From Streptomyces sp. NBC_00289 (GTDB lineage: Bacteria > Actinomycetota > Actinomycetes > Streptomycetales > Streptomycetaceae): DNA of 64,000 nt. The position numbers and the translations under genes were made by a program. The stretch is from positions 5,084,001 to 5,148,000 of the forward strand of contig NZ_CP108046.1 in the NCBI RefSeq assembly GCF_041435115.1, written 5' to 3'. Below the pieces are notes generated by a model. It did not search any database. It was not told where the DNA came from and saw nothing but the letters and a program-made list of their open reading frames with translations. This document shows positions 26,565 to 35,825 of the stretch, one piece after another. Numbering within the stretch: position 1 is the stretch's first letter; every line of letters begins with the position of its first letter.

Positions 26565-27155
26565 TCAGGACTGTCGGCGCAGTCCGGAGAACACCAGCCG
26601 GGCCACCGCGTCGGCCACTTCGCGTTCGGCCGCGCCCCTCGTGTCGGGCCGGTACCACTCGACGATCGAGTTGATCATCCCGAAGACGAGCCGGGTGGCG
26701 AGTCGCACCTCCACGTCACCGCGCACGTCCCCGTCGGCGGCGGCCGCCCGCAGCAGCGCGGCGACCCGGTGGTCGAAGTCGCGGCGCCGCTCCAGCGCCC
26801 ACCGTTCGGTGTCCGTGTTGCCGCGCACCCGCAGCAGCAGTGTCACGTACGGCAGTTCCGCCATCAGCACCTCGACCATGCGCCGTACGACGTATTCCAG
26901 GCGCTCGACGGCACGGCCCTCGCGCGCGTGCTCCTCGTCGAGGATCCCGAAGAGCCCGTCGAGGGCCCGGCTCACTGCGCGGCGCAGCAGTTCCTCCTTG
27001 CCCGCCACGTGGTGGTAGATCGAGGACTTGGAGATGCCGGCCGCCTTGGAGAGGTGCTCCATGGAGGTGCCGTCGTAGCCGCGCTCGATGAAGACCTGCA
27101 CGGCGACGGACAGGAGCGTCTCCGGGGTGTACGTGTCGCGCTTGGCGGTGGTCAT
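26565..27155 (-). CDS. TetR-family regulator, PaaR-like, 196 aa
   Basis: N-terminal HTH in residues about 10-55 (LLSVAVQVFIERGYDGTSM, SKAAGISKSSIYHHVAGKEE) and a helical ligand pocket behind it. The ATG overlaps the stop of the hydroxyacyl-CoA dehydrogenase gene as ATGA, so it is the second gene of that operon. The operon promoter carries the ACCGNNCGNNCGGT palindrome known for PaaR of Corynebacterium, so autoregulation and control of phenylacetate genes, with phenylacetyl-CoA as likely inducer, are inferred. Confidence 0.85.
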   Translation of the reverse strand: MTTAKRDTYTPETLLSVAVQVFIERGYDGTSMEHLSKAAGISKSSIYHHVAGKEELLRRAVSRALDGLFGILDEEHAREGRAVERLEYVVRRMVEVLMAELPYVTLLLRVRGNTDTERWALERRRDFDHRVAALLRAAAADGDVRGDVEVRLATRLVFGMINSIVEWYRPDTRGAAEREVADAVARLVFSGLRRQS

Positions 27156-28669
27156 GAGCTGCTGCCTTCCCGCTTGTCGCTGGCGTACCGGTGGCGGTAG
27201 AGGGCGAGGGACGGCGCGTAGCGGCCCGAGGGGTCGCGCAGGTGCAGGTCGTCCAGGAGGTCGTACGCCCATTCCTTGCCGAGCCTGCGGCTCCACTCGA
27301 AGGGACCGAGCGGGTAGTTCACGCCCTGGCGCATCGCGGTGTCGACGTCCTCCTCGGTGGCCACGCCCTTGGCGACGGCGTCGTGCGCCAGGTCGACGAT
27401 CCGGGCGACCGTGCGGGCGACGATCATGCCCGGCACGTCACCGATGACGCTGACCTTCTTGCCGAGTGCCTGGAACAGGCCGACGGCCTCGGCGAGGGTC
27501 TGCGGGGCGGTGTCCTGGGAGGCGGACAGGGCGACACGGGTGGCCTTGCGGTAGTCGAGCGCCAGGTCGAAGTAGACGACGTCGCGGAACTCCACGGAGG
27601 TCTGGCCGTCGGCCAGCGCCAGCTGGCCGCCACTGGGCAGGACCAGCCGCGTGCCGTGGTCCTCGTCCTCCGCGCGCACCGGGATGCCCGCCTCGCCGAT
27701 CAGCGCGAGGAGTTCGGAGGCGGGGCCGAGGTCGCCTTCGGCGACGACGTAGGCGGGCGGACGCGCGTCCTCCGCGGTGTGCGGCTCCGAACGCTCGGCG
27801 CCGTCCTGGTAGTCGTACCAGCCCTGTCCGGTCTTGCGGCCGAGCCGGCCCGACTCGACGAGACGCTGCTGGGCGAGCGACGGCGTGAACCGGACGTCCT
27901 GGAAGAAGGACCGCCACACGGAGTGCGTGACGGACTCGTTGACGTCCTGCCCGATGAGGTCGGTCAGCTCGAAGGCTCCCATCCGAAAGCCGCCGGACTC
28001 GCGCAGCACCGCGTCGATGGTGGCCGGATCGGCGCCCTGGGCCTCGTACACCGCGAAGGCCTCGGCGTAGAAGGGCCGCGCGATGCGGTTGACGATGAAG
28101 CCGGGGGTGTCGGCGCAGGCGACGGGAGTCTTGCCCCAGGCGCGGGCCATCTCGTACGCGCGCGTGGCCGAGGTGACGTCGGTGGCGAACCCGGAGACCA
28201 CCTCGACGAGCGGCAGCAGCGGAGCGGGGTTGAAGAAGTGCAGGCCCACGAGGCGGCCGGGGTTGCGCAGGGCGCCGCCGATCGCCGTCACCGACAGGGA
28301 GGAGGTGTTGGTGGCGAGCAGGCAGTCCTCGTCGACGACGTCCTCGACCGCCCTGAACAGCTCCTGCTTGACGTCCAGCCGCTCCAGTACGGCTTCGACG
28401 ACCAGTGCGCAGTCGGCGAGGTCGGCGAGGTGGTGGGCGGGCAGCAGCCGGGCACGTGCGGCGTCCCGGTCCGAGGCGGCGAGCCGCTCCTTCTCGACGA
28501 GCCGGTCGAGACGGGCGCCGATCGCCGCGGCCGCTTCCTCGGCCCGCCCGGGGACGGTGTCGTACAGCCGTACCCGATGGCCCGCGACCAGCGCCACCTG
28601 GGCGATGCCCTGGCCCATGGTGCCGGTACCGACGACGGCCACGGGGCTGCTGAGGTCGAGTCCTGTCAT
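27152..28669 (-). CDS. paaH: 3-hydroxyacyl-CoA dehydrogenase, PaaH-like, two C-terminal domains, 505 aa
   Basis: Oxidises 3-hydroxyadipyl-CoA in phenylacetate degradation, as inferred from context. NAD-binding VGTGTMGQGIAQVALVAGH near residue 13. The HCDH signature region is DTPGFIVNRIARPFYAEAF near residue 190. A second 3HCDH_C domain follows (YPLGPFEWSRRLG), giving the 500-aa PaaH layout, as against the 280 aa of single-domain enzymes. It is divergent from paaN over a 148-bp spacer with a TetR-type operator, and cotranscribed with the TetR gene. Butyryl-type hydroxyacyl substrates cannot be excluded. Confidence 0.83.
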   Translation of the reverse strand: MTGLDLSSPVAVVGTGTMGQGIAQVALVAGHRVRLYDTVPGRAEEAAAAIGARLDRLVEKERLAASDRDAARARLLPAHHLADLADCALVVEAVLERLDVKQELFRAVEDVVDEDCLLATNTSSLSVTAIGGALRNPGRLVGLHFFNPAPLLPLVEVVSGFATDVTSATRAYEMARAWGKTPVACADTPGFIVNRIARPFYAEAFAVYEAQGADPATIDAVLRESGGFRMGAFELTDLIGQDVNESVTHSVWRSFFQDVRFTPSLAQQRLVESGRLGRKTGQGWYDYQDGAERSEPHTAEDARPPAYVVAEGDLGPASELLALIGEAGIPVRAEDEDHGTRLVLPSGGQLALADGQTSVEFRDVVYFDLALDYRKATRVALSASQDTAPQTLAEAVGLFQALGKKVSVIGDVPGMIVARTVARIVDLAHDAVAKGVATEEDVDTAMRQGVNYPLGPFEWSRRLGKEWAYDLLDDLHLRDPSGRYAPSLALYRHRYASDKREGSSS

Positions 28670-28725
28670 GTGCGCGATCCTCCCGCACGGGGATTTCCAC
28701 AGATGCGGCGGTCCCCCTTGTCCCG

Positions 28726-28739
28726 ACCGATCGTTCGGT
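28726..28739. promoter_or_regulatory. PaaR-type TetR operator, paaH/paaN divergent promoter
   Basis: ACCGATCGTTCGGT fits ACCGNNCGNNCGGT perfectly. It lies 57 bp before the paaH start (28669) and 79 bp before the paaN start (28818). A matching site precedes paaA. Confidence 0.75.
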
Positions 28740-28817
28740 TACTCTAACTCTGTCCGGCTGTTTCCGCCCAGGTCATGAGCTCAAGGAAGAGTTCGTGAAA
28801 CGAGGAGTTGGTCCCTG

Positions 28818-30509
28818 ATGGCCGCCGAACTCACCGCGCACCAGCTGATCTCCCAGCACCGGCCCACCCTGGACCAGGCACTGGAAGCGATCCGCACGCG
28901 CGCGTACTGGTCCCCGCACCCCGAGCACCCCAAGGCCTACGGCGAGAACGGCAGCCTGGACGCGGCGGCGGGCAAGGCCGCCTTCGACGCCCTGCTGGGC
29001 ACCCGCCTCGACCTGGACCAGCCCGGTACGGACGACTGGACCGGCGGTGAGGTCTCCCCGTACGGCCTCGAACTCGGTGTGAGCTACCCGCACGCGGACA
29101 TCGACGTGCTGCTGCCCGCGATGAAGGCCGGGCAGCGCGCGTGGCGGGACGCGGGCGCGGAGACGCGCGCGGTGGTGTGTCTGGAGATCCTGAAGCGGAT
29201 CAGCGACCGGACGCACGAGTTCGCGCACGCGGTCATGCACACCAGCGGACAGGCCTTCATGATGGCCTTCCAGGCAGGCGGCCCGCACGCGCAGGACCGC
29301 GGCCTGGAGGCGGTGGCGTACGCGTACGTGGAGCAGGTCCGCACACCCGACACGGCGGAGTGGACCAAGCCCCAGGGCAAGCGCGACCCGCTCGCCCTCA
29401 GCAAGCAGTTCACGCCGGTCCCGCGCGGGATCGCGCTGGTCATCGGCTGCAACACCTTCCCGACGTGGAACGGCTACCCGGGACTGTTCGCCTCCCTGGC
29501 GACCGGCAACGCGGTCCTGGTCAAGCCCCACCCGCGCGCGGTGCTGCCGCTCGCGCTCACCGTGCAGGTCGCGCGCCAGGTGCTCGGTGAGGCCGGCTTC
29601 GACCCCAACCTGGTGGCCCTGGCCACCGAACGGGCCGGTGAGGGCATCGCCAAGACGCTGGCCACCCGCCCCGAGATCAAGGTCATCGACTACACCGGCT
29701 CGACGGCGTTCGGCGACTGGCTGGAGGCCAACGCCCGTCAGGCGCAGGTCTACACGGAGAAGGCCGGCGTCAACACGGTCCTCGTGCAGTCGGCCGGCGA
29801 CTACAAGGGGATGCTCTCCAACCTGGCCTTCTCGCTCTCGCTGTACAGCGGTCAGATGTGCACCACGCCGCAGAACCTGCTCATCCCCCGGGACGGCATC
29901 CGCACCGACGAGGGCCCCAAGTCGTTCGACGAGGTCGTCGCCGACCTCGCCCGCTCGGTCGACGGCCTCCTCGGCGACGACGCGCGCGCCAACGCCCTGC
30001 TCGGCGCCATCGTCAACCCGGACGTCAAGGCCCGCCTGGACGCGGCGGCCGGCCTCGGTGAAGTCGCCCTCGCCTCCCGGGAGATCAGCAACCCGGACTT
30101 CCCGGACGCGGTGGTCCGTACGCCCGTGATCGTCAAGCTCGACGGAGCCAAGCCGGACGACGAGGCCGCCTACATGAGCGAGTGCTTCGGGCCGGTGTCC
30201 TTCGCCGTCGCGGTCGACTCGGCGGCGGACGCGGTCGCACTGCTGCGGCGGACCGTCCGCGAGAAGGGCGCGATGACCGTCGGCGCCTACACCACCGACG
30301 AGGAGGTCGAGCAGGAGGTGCGGGAGGTCTGCCTGGAGGAGGCCGCCCAGCTCTCGCTGAACCTCACCGGCGGGGTGTACGTCAACCAGACGGCCGCCTT
30401 CTCCGACTTCCACGGCTCGGGCGGCAACCCGGCCGCCAACGCGGCCCTGTGCGACGGCGCCTTCGTGGCCAACCGCTTCCGCGTGGTCGAGGTGCGCCAG
30501 GAGGCCTAG
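28818..30509 (+). CDS. paaN: Phenylacetate degradation aldehyde dehydrogenase PaaN, 563 aa
   Basis: Aldehyde dehydrogenase of the shorter PaaN type (TIGR02288-like). It lacks the C-terminal MaoC/hydratase domain of the 680-aa PaaZ. Key segments: VIGCNTFPTWNGYPGLFASL, DYTGSTAFGDWLE (NAD site region) and the catalytic Cys in SLYSGQMCTTPQNLLIP, and MSECFGPVSFAVAVD. It oxidises a ring-opened semialdehyde or a phenylacetaldehyde-type substrate; the family's reaction is less certain than PaaZ's. RBS GAGGAG precedes ATG 28818. Convergent with the methylase gene. Confidence 0.85.
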   Translation: MAAELTAHQLISQHRPTLDQALEAIRTRAYWSPHPEHPKAYGENGSLDAAAGKAAFDALLGTRLDLDQPGTDDWTGGEVSPYGLELGVSYPHADIDVLLPAMKAGQRAWRDAGAETRAVVCLEILKRISDRTHEFAHAVMHTSGQAFMMAFQAGGPHAQDRGLEAVAYAYVEQVRTPDTAEWTKPQGKRDPLALSKQFTPVPRGIALVIGCNTFPTWNGYPGLFASLATGNAVLVKPHPRAVLPLALTVQVARQVLGEAGFDPNLVALATERAGEGIAKTLATRPEIKVIDYTGSTAFGDWLEANARQAQVYTEKAGVNTVLVQSAGDYKGMLSNLAFSLSLYSGQMCTTPQNLLIPRDGIRTDEGPKSFDEVVADLARSVDGLLGDDARANALLGAIVNPDVKARLDAAAGLGEVALASREISNPDFPDAVVRTPVIVKLDGAKPDDEAAYMSECFGPVSFAVAVDSAADAVALLRRTVREKGAMTVGAYTTDEEVEQEVREVCLEEAAQLSLNLTGGVYVNQTAAFSDFHGSGGNPAANAALCDGAFVANRFRVVEVRQEA

Positions 30510-30517
30510 GGTCTGTG

Positions 30518-30555
30518 GTTCGGATCAGGCCGGGCTCGCGGGGCTTGATCCGAAC
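30518..30555. terminator. Bidirectional terminator between paaN and the methylase
   Basis: GTTCGGATCAGGCC (30518-30531) pairs with GGCTTGATCCGAAC (30542-30555) with one G-T wobble around a 10-nt loop. It begins 9 nt past the paaN stop and overlaps the end of the convergent methylase gene. Confidence 0.78.
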
Positions 30556-31376
30556 GACAGGTTCTGGACCCTGGATGCGCCCCCGGTGGCGCTCCAGTGG
30601 TACAGCGTCATGGCCACACTGGTCGCGAGGTTGTAACTGGAGACCTGGGGGCGCATCGGCAGCGACACCAGATGGTCGGCACGCGCGCGCAGGCCGGCGG
30701 AGAGTCCACTGCGCTCCGAGCCGAAGGCGAGCAGCGCGTCGTCCGGCAGCTTCAGCCCGCGGATGTCCTCGCCCTCCGGGTCGAGGGCGAACACCGGCCC
30801 GGGCGGCAGTTCGCCGACGGTCAGGCGCTCCACAGCGGTCGCGAAGTGCAGCCCGGCACCGCCGCGCACCACGGTGGGGTGCCAGGGATCGAGCGTGCCG
30901 GTGGTGACGACACCGGTCGCCCCGAAGCCGGCCGCCAGCCGGATCACCGCCCCCGCGTTGCCCAGGTTGCGCGGCTGGTCGAGGACCACGACGGGCGCCT
31001 CGCGAGGGAGGTGCGCCAGCCTCTCCAGGTTGGCCTCGCGCGCGGGGCGCACGGCCAGGGCGGCCACCGCGGTGGGGTGCGGCCGCGGCACGAGGGAGGC
31101 GTACGTCGCCTCGGGCACCTCGGTCAGCAGCCTGTCCAGCGTGTCCCGCACGTCCGGAGCCAGCTCGTCGGCGAGGGCGAGCGCGGCCGCCCGGTCACTG
31201 GTGACCCCCACCGGGACCTCGGCACCGAAACGCACCGCGTGCTTGAGGGCGTGGAAGCCGTCGAGCAGCACACAGTCGCCGGCGAGCCGGTGCCAGACAC
31301 TCACGGGGCCGGGGCCGGGGCCGGGACCGGGGGCGGAGCCGGGGCCGGAGGCGGGTTCGGAGGCGGGTTCGGTCAT
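30525..31376 (-). CDS. SpoU/TrmH-family RNA 2'-O-ribose methyltransferase, 283 aa
   Basis: SPOUT methylase with its three motifs: NLGNAGAVIRLAAGFGA near 150, AFGSERSGLS near 225, and MRPQVSSYNLATSVAMTLY near 250. The N-terminal half has the L30e-like RNA recognition region (LDGFHALKHAVRFGA). The first 25 residues are a Gly-Pro repeat (SGPGSAPGPGPGPGP). Acts on rRNA or tRNA; the target cannot be told. ATG 31376 overlaps the HTTM stop as ATGA, making it the third gene of the DUF5819-HTTM-methylase operon, which interrupts the paa genes. Confidence 0.82.
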   Translation of the reverse strand: MTEPASEPASGPGSAPGPGPGPGPVSVWHRLAGDCVLLDGFHALKHAVRFGAEVPVGVTSDRAAALALADELAPDVRDTLDRLLTEVPEATYASLVPRPHPTAVAALAVRPAREANLERLAHLPREAPVVVLDQPRNLGNAGAVIRLAAGFGATGVVTTGTLDPWHPTVVRGGAGLHFATAVERLTVGELPPGPVFALDPEGEDIRGLKLPDDALLAFGSERSGLSAGLRARADHLVSLPMRPQVSSYNLATSVAMTLYHWSATGGASRVQNLSFGSSPASPA

Positions 31377-32590
31377 GCCGTGAAGCCTACGTGCGCGTCC
31401 TCGGCGCTCTCCTGGGCGCGGCGCGGCCCGGGCAGCGTCGTACGGCTTCCGCGCGCCGCAAGCCGCGCACGCGCGCGGGCGGCCCGGTCGCCCAGTCGGC
31501 GCAGGAAAGGCGTCGGCAGGAAGACCGCGTCGGCCGCGATCATCGCCAGCGAGAAGAACGGCAGCCCGAGGACCACGGCGATCACGGCGTGCTCCGTGAT
31601 CATGGCGGCCAGCAGGACGTTCTTGACCCGCCGGTTGAACAGCGTGAACGGGAAGGCGACCTGCACGAGGACGGTCCCGTAGGTCACGAGCATGACCATC
31701 GTGCCGCTGGACGACAGCAGGTCGGCGAGGGCGGGCCAGGGTGAGAAGTAGTCGAGGTGCAGCGGGTAGTAGACGGCGGTGCCGTCCTGCCAGCGCGATC
31801 CCTGGATCTTGTACCAGCCCGCCGTCGCGTAGATCAGACAGGCCTCGGCCATGATCACGAGCAGGGCGCCGTTGTGGACGATGTTGGCGACCACGTCCAG
31901 CAGGATCCTGGGCTGCGCGGTCCGCGCCCGGCGCCCGACCACCCACCACACGGCCGCCGCGAGCCACACGGTCCACAGCAGCACCGGGACGAACACGTCG
32001 CCGTCGAAGAGCCATCCCGCGACGGTCGCCGTGACCAGTGCCGACCCGAGCAGACCCCACAGAGCCGGACCGACCCGGTCCCCGACCCACTCGCCACGCG
32101 CGCGTGCCTGCGACGCGCGCCGTGCCCGCCGCGCGTCCAGCGACCAGACCTGGGCGCAACGCGTGAACACCAGATAGATGCACATCAGGTGCAGGACGTT
32201 GTCGCCGCCGTCCCCCATGAAGACGCTGCGGTTCTGCAGCGAGAGGACGCCGGTCATGAAGAGCACGCTCGTCGCGCGCGTGCGCCAGCCCAGCAGCAGC
32301 AGGACGCCCGACAGGACGGCGAGTGCGTAGACCAGCTCGAACCAGACCCGCGAGTCCGACCAGATCAGCACCGTGAAAGCGCCGTTGTTCGCGATCAGCT
32401 GCTCGGCCAGGCCCCAGCTCCACGGGCCGTCGGGGCCGTACAGCTCCTCGCGGTGGGGGAACTCGCGCAGCAGGAACAGCAGCCAGGTCGTGCTGAAGCC
32501 GATACGGATCACGGCCGTCTGGTACGGGCCGAGGGCCGACTCGGTGACCCGGGCGATGCCACGGGAGACCGACAGGGCGAGCCGGTTCAC
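31373..32590 (-). CDS. HTTM-domain membrane protein, vitamin K-dependent carboxylase-like, 405 aa
   Basis: Multispanning membrane protein of the HTTM family, whose founder is gamma-glutamyl carboxylase. Landmarks: RIGFSTTWLLFLLREF near residue 30, SLQNRSVFMGDGGDNVLHL in the middle, then ATAGWYKIQGSRWQDGTAVYY. Both segments are typical of the bacterial HTTM group. The GTG start at 32590 overlaps the DUF5819 stop as GTGA. Bacterial members are mostly uncharacterised, so carboxylase activity is not claimed. The coupled DUF5819 membrane protein is the likely partner. Confidence 0.8.
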   Translation of the reverse strand: MNRLALSVSRGIARVTESALGPYQTAVIRIGFSTTWLLFLLREFPHREELYGPDGPWSWGLAEQLIANNGAFTVLIWSDSRVWFELVYALAVLSGVLLLLGWRTRATSVLFMTGVLSLQNRSVFMGDGGDNVLHLMCIYLVFTRCAQVWSLDARRARRASQARARGEWVGDRVGPALWGLLGSALVTATVAGWLFDGDVFVPVLLWTVWLAAAVWWVVGRRARTAQPRILLDVVANIVHNGALLVIMAEACLIYATAGWYKIQGSRWQDGTAVYYPLHLDYFSPWPALADLLSSSGTMVMLVTYGTVLVQVAFPFTLFNRRVKNVLLAAMITEHAVIAVVLGLPFFSLAMIAADAVFLPTPFLRRLGDRAARARARLAARGSRTTLPGPRRAQESAEDAHVGFTA

Positions 32591-33474
32591 CGGACGCCTC
32601 CGGTGGCCTCGCCGGCCGGGACCGACCACCAGGACAGCTCGCGGTACACCGAGTTGCCCGGGACCTGCTCCCGGCTCCACTTCGGCGGACGCACGTTGGT
32701 GGTGCGGGAGCGGGCCTGGACGCGCTCGACGGCACCACCCGGCCCGGCCGCCTCCTGGCGGCCCAGGCGCAGCACCAGGATGCGGCGCAGATACGTCTCC
32801 GACAATGAGCCGCGCACGCTCGTGGCACGGTTCTGGCTGTCGTGCGTGGCGACGAAGAAGTCCCAGGCCCGGCGCAACTCGTTCTGCTGGGTGTGGCTCG
32901 GCAGCAGGTTGCCGTCGATGTCCCGGCCGTCCTGGGCGGACAGGTCGTACCAGCCGGTCGTCCGCGTCCCGCCCTCCGCGGTACGGACCTGGGCGCGGAC
33001 CTGGACCGCGATGTTCTGCTGAAGGGGGTTCGGGGCGAACAGCATCCAGTTCTGCTCGAACTCCGGGTTGATCCAGTCGTAGACCGCCTTGCCGTGCTGC
33101 TTCGTGAGCGTGTTCGACGGCGCGATGTGCAGGAAGACCATGCCGACGTGCGCACAGACGGTGACCGCGACGACCGCGAGGGTCAGCGCCGCGGCGATCT
33201 GGTAGCGGAGGGACAGCGCCGCGACACCGGTACGGGCCTCGTCGTACGGGCCCGGGGGCGGGGGGTCGGCCGGTGCGGCGGGCTCCGTCGGTGCGGCCGG
33301 AGCCGTTGGCGCGTCCGCTCCCGCCGCCGCGCGCGGTTCCGGCGGCATGTGCGGTTCCGGCGGCATGTGCGGTTCCGCCGCCGTGTGCGGCTCCGCCGAC
33401 GTGTGCGACTCCCTCGGCACCTGCGGCTCCGTCGGCTCGTGCGGGGCGTTCGAAACTCCGTCGTACGCGTCCAT
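32587..33474 (-). CDS. DUF5819-family membrane protein with repeat N-terminus, 295 aa
   Basis: The N-terminal 85 residues are built of imperfect five-residue units (SAEPH, AAEPH, MPPEP, MPPEP) followed by Ala/Pro. One membrane helix (AAALTLAVVAVTVCAHVGMVFL) comes next and then a conserved domain with WMLFAPNPLQQNIAVQVRA and WYDLSAQDGRDIDGN. It resembles DUF5819, which in actinobacteria sits beside HTTM genes. Position and overlap support a joint membrane complex. Function unknown. It is divergent from paaA over 316 bp. Confidence 0.77.
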   Translation of the reverse strand: MDAYDGVSNAPHEPTEPQVPRESHTSAEPHTAAEPHMPPEPHMPPEPRAAAGADAPTAPAAPTEPAAPADPPPPGPYDEARTGVAALSLRYQIAAALTLAVVAVTVCAHVGMVFLHIAPSNTLTKQHGKAVYDWINPEFEQNWMLFAPNPLQQNIAVQVRAQVRTAEGGTRTTGWYDLSAQDGRDIDGNLLPSHTQQNELRRAWDFFVATHDSQNRATSVRGSLSETYLRRILVLRLGRQEAAGPGGAVERVQARSRTTNVRPPKWSREQVPGNSVYRELSWWSVPAGEATGGVR

Positions 33475-33658
33475 TCCGCCCCGTTTCCGATTCCGGTCCG
33501 ATATCCGGCCGCCCGGCCGCACCGCACCGCCGCCCACACAGGTCCCACCGCTCCCACGGCGCTCGGACGGAACGGTACTCAGGCCCGCCCGCCGGGCACA
33601 GCCCCTGCCGGCAGTGACCGTCCCGCCGTGACCATCGCCACCCTGCGTCGCCACTCGG

Positions 33659-33691
33659 TTGTCCACAGGTGCCGCCCGCAGGTTATCCACA
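33659..33691 (+). other. Pair of DnaA boxes upstream of paaA
   Basis: TTGTCCACA (33659-33667), the Streptomyces consensus, and TTATCCACA (33683-33691), the E. coli consensus, are in direct orientation with starts 24 bp apart. Confidence 0.65.
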
Positions 33692-33736
33692 GCGGTTGAC
33701 ACCTTACGGCGGCCGTCACACCATGGAATCGCACGA

Positions 33737-33750
33737 ACCGAACGATCGGT
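33737..33750. promoter_or_regulatory. PaaR-type TetR operator before paaABCDE
   Basis: ACCGAACGATCGGT fits ACCGNNCGNNCGGT perfectly and is the reverse complement of the 28726-28739 site. It is 41 bp ahead of the paaA start, where a repressor would block transcription. Confidence 0.75.
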
Positions 33751-33790
33751 CGGGAGCGTATTCCGGCGGAGACCAGGTCGAGGGGACCCC

Positions 33791-34812
<1,022 letters not shown>

Positions 34813-34816
<4 letters not shown>

Positions 34817-35100
34817 CGAACACCGACTGGCCCCTGTGGGAGGTCTTCGTGCGGTCGCGCCGCGGCCTCTCCCACACCCACGCCGGCAGCCTGCACGCGC
34901 CGGACGCGGAGTTCGCCCTGCGCAACGCCCGTGATCTGTACACCCGGCGCGGCGAGGGCGTCTCGATCTGGGTCGTTCCGTCGTCGGCGGTCACGGCGTC
35001 CTCCCCGGACGAGAAGGACCCGTTCTTCGAACCGGCCGCCGACAAGCCCTACCGGCACCCGACGTTCTACGAGATCCCGGAAGGCGTGAAGCACCTGTGA
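34813..35100 (+). CDS. paaB: Phenylacetyl-CoA epoxidase subunit PaaB, 95 aa
   Basis: Small subunit of the epoxidase with the family's [21 protein letters not shown] and later [20 protein letters not shown]. Its ATG overlaps the paaA stop as ATGA and its stop overlaps paaC as GTGA. In the complex it bridges and stabilises PaaAC. Typical length. Confidence 0.92.
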
Positions 35101-35825
35101 CCACCACGGTTCCCGCCGTTCCCACCGCGGCCGCCCTCGCCCTGGGCGACGACGCGCTGGTGCTGTCGCACCGCCTGGGAGAGTGGGCGGGCCACGCACC
35201 CGTCCTCGAGGAGGAAGTCGCCCTCGCCAACATCGCGCTGGACCTGCTGGGACAGGCCAGACTGCTGCTGTCGATGGCCGGCGACGAGGACGAACTGGCC
35301 TATCTGCGCGAGGAACGCTCCTTCCGCAACCTCCAGCTGGTCGAGCAGCCGAACGGCGACTTCGCCCACACCATCGCCCGCCAGCTCTACTTCTCCACCT
35401 ACCAGCACCTCCTGTACGCCGAACTGGCGGCAGCGGACGGCCCCTTGGCCCCGCTCGCCGCGAAGGCCGTCAAGGAGGTCGCCTACCACCGCGACCACGC
35501 CGAGCAGTGGACCCTGCGACTCGGCGACGGCACCGAGGCCAGCCACGAGCGGATGCAGCGGGCCTGCACGGCACTGTGGCGGTTCACCGGCGAGCTGTTC
35601 CGGCCCGTCGACGGGCTCGACATCGACAGGGAGCGGCTGGAAGCGGCCTGGCTCACCTCCGTCGGGGACGTGCTGCGGCAGGCCACCCTGACCGTTCCCG
35701 ACGGGCCGCGGTCCGGGGCCTGGGCGGCCGGCGCCGGCCGCGAGGGCCTGCACACCGAGTCCTTCGGGCGGATGCTCGCCGAGATGCAGCACCTGCACCG
35801 CAGCCACCCGGGGGCGTCATGGTGA
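35097..35825 (+). CDS. paaC: Phenylacetyl-CoA epoxidase structural subunit PaaC, 242 aa
   Basis: Structural, non-catalytic ferritin-like partner of PaaA. Landmarks: GDDALVLSHRLGEWAGHAP near residue 15, DLLGQARLLLSMAG near 55, EVAYHRDHAEQWTLRLGDGT near 130. GTG 35097 overlaps the paaB stop. It stops at TGA 35823-35825, inside the start of paaD. Confidence 0.92.
   Translation: MTTTVPAVPTAAALALGDDALVLSHRLGEWAGHAPVLEEEVALANIALDLLGQARLLLSMAGDEDELAYLREERSFRNLQLVEQPNGDFAHTIARQLYFSTYQHLLYAELAAADGPLAPLAAKAVKEVAYHRDHAEQWTLRLGDGTEASHERMQRACTALWRFTGELFRPVDGLDIDRERLEAAWLTSVGDVLRQATLTVPDGPRSGAWAAGAGREGLHTESFGRMLAEMQHLHRSHPGASW

Larger units (their letters stand above)
33475..33790. promoter_or_regulatory. 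Divergent spacer of 316 bp, DUF5819 versus paaA, with DnaA boxes and PaaR-type operator
   Basis: No gene is supported. Two perfect DnaA boxes lie in the same orientation 24 bp apart (TTGTCCACA 33659-33667, TTATCCACA 33683-33691). A TetR-type palindrome (33737-33750) lies 41 bp ahead of the paaA ATG at 33791. GAGGGG at 33780-33785 is the likely paaA ribosome binding site. Confidence 0.6.
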
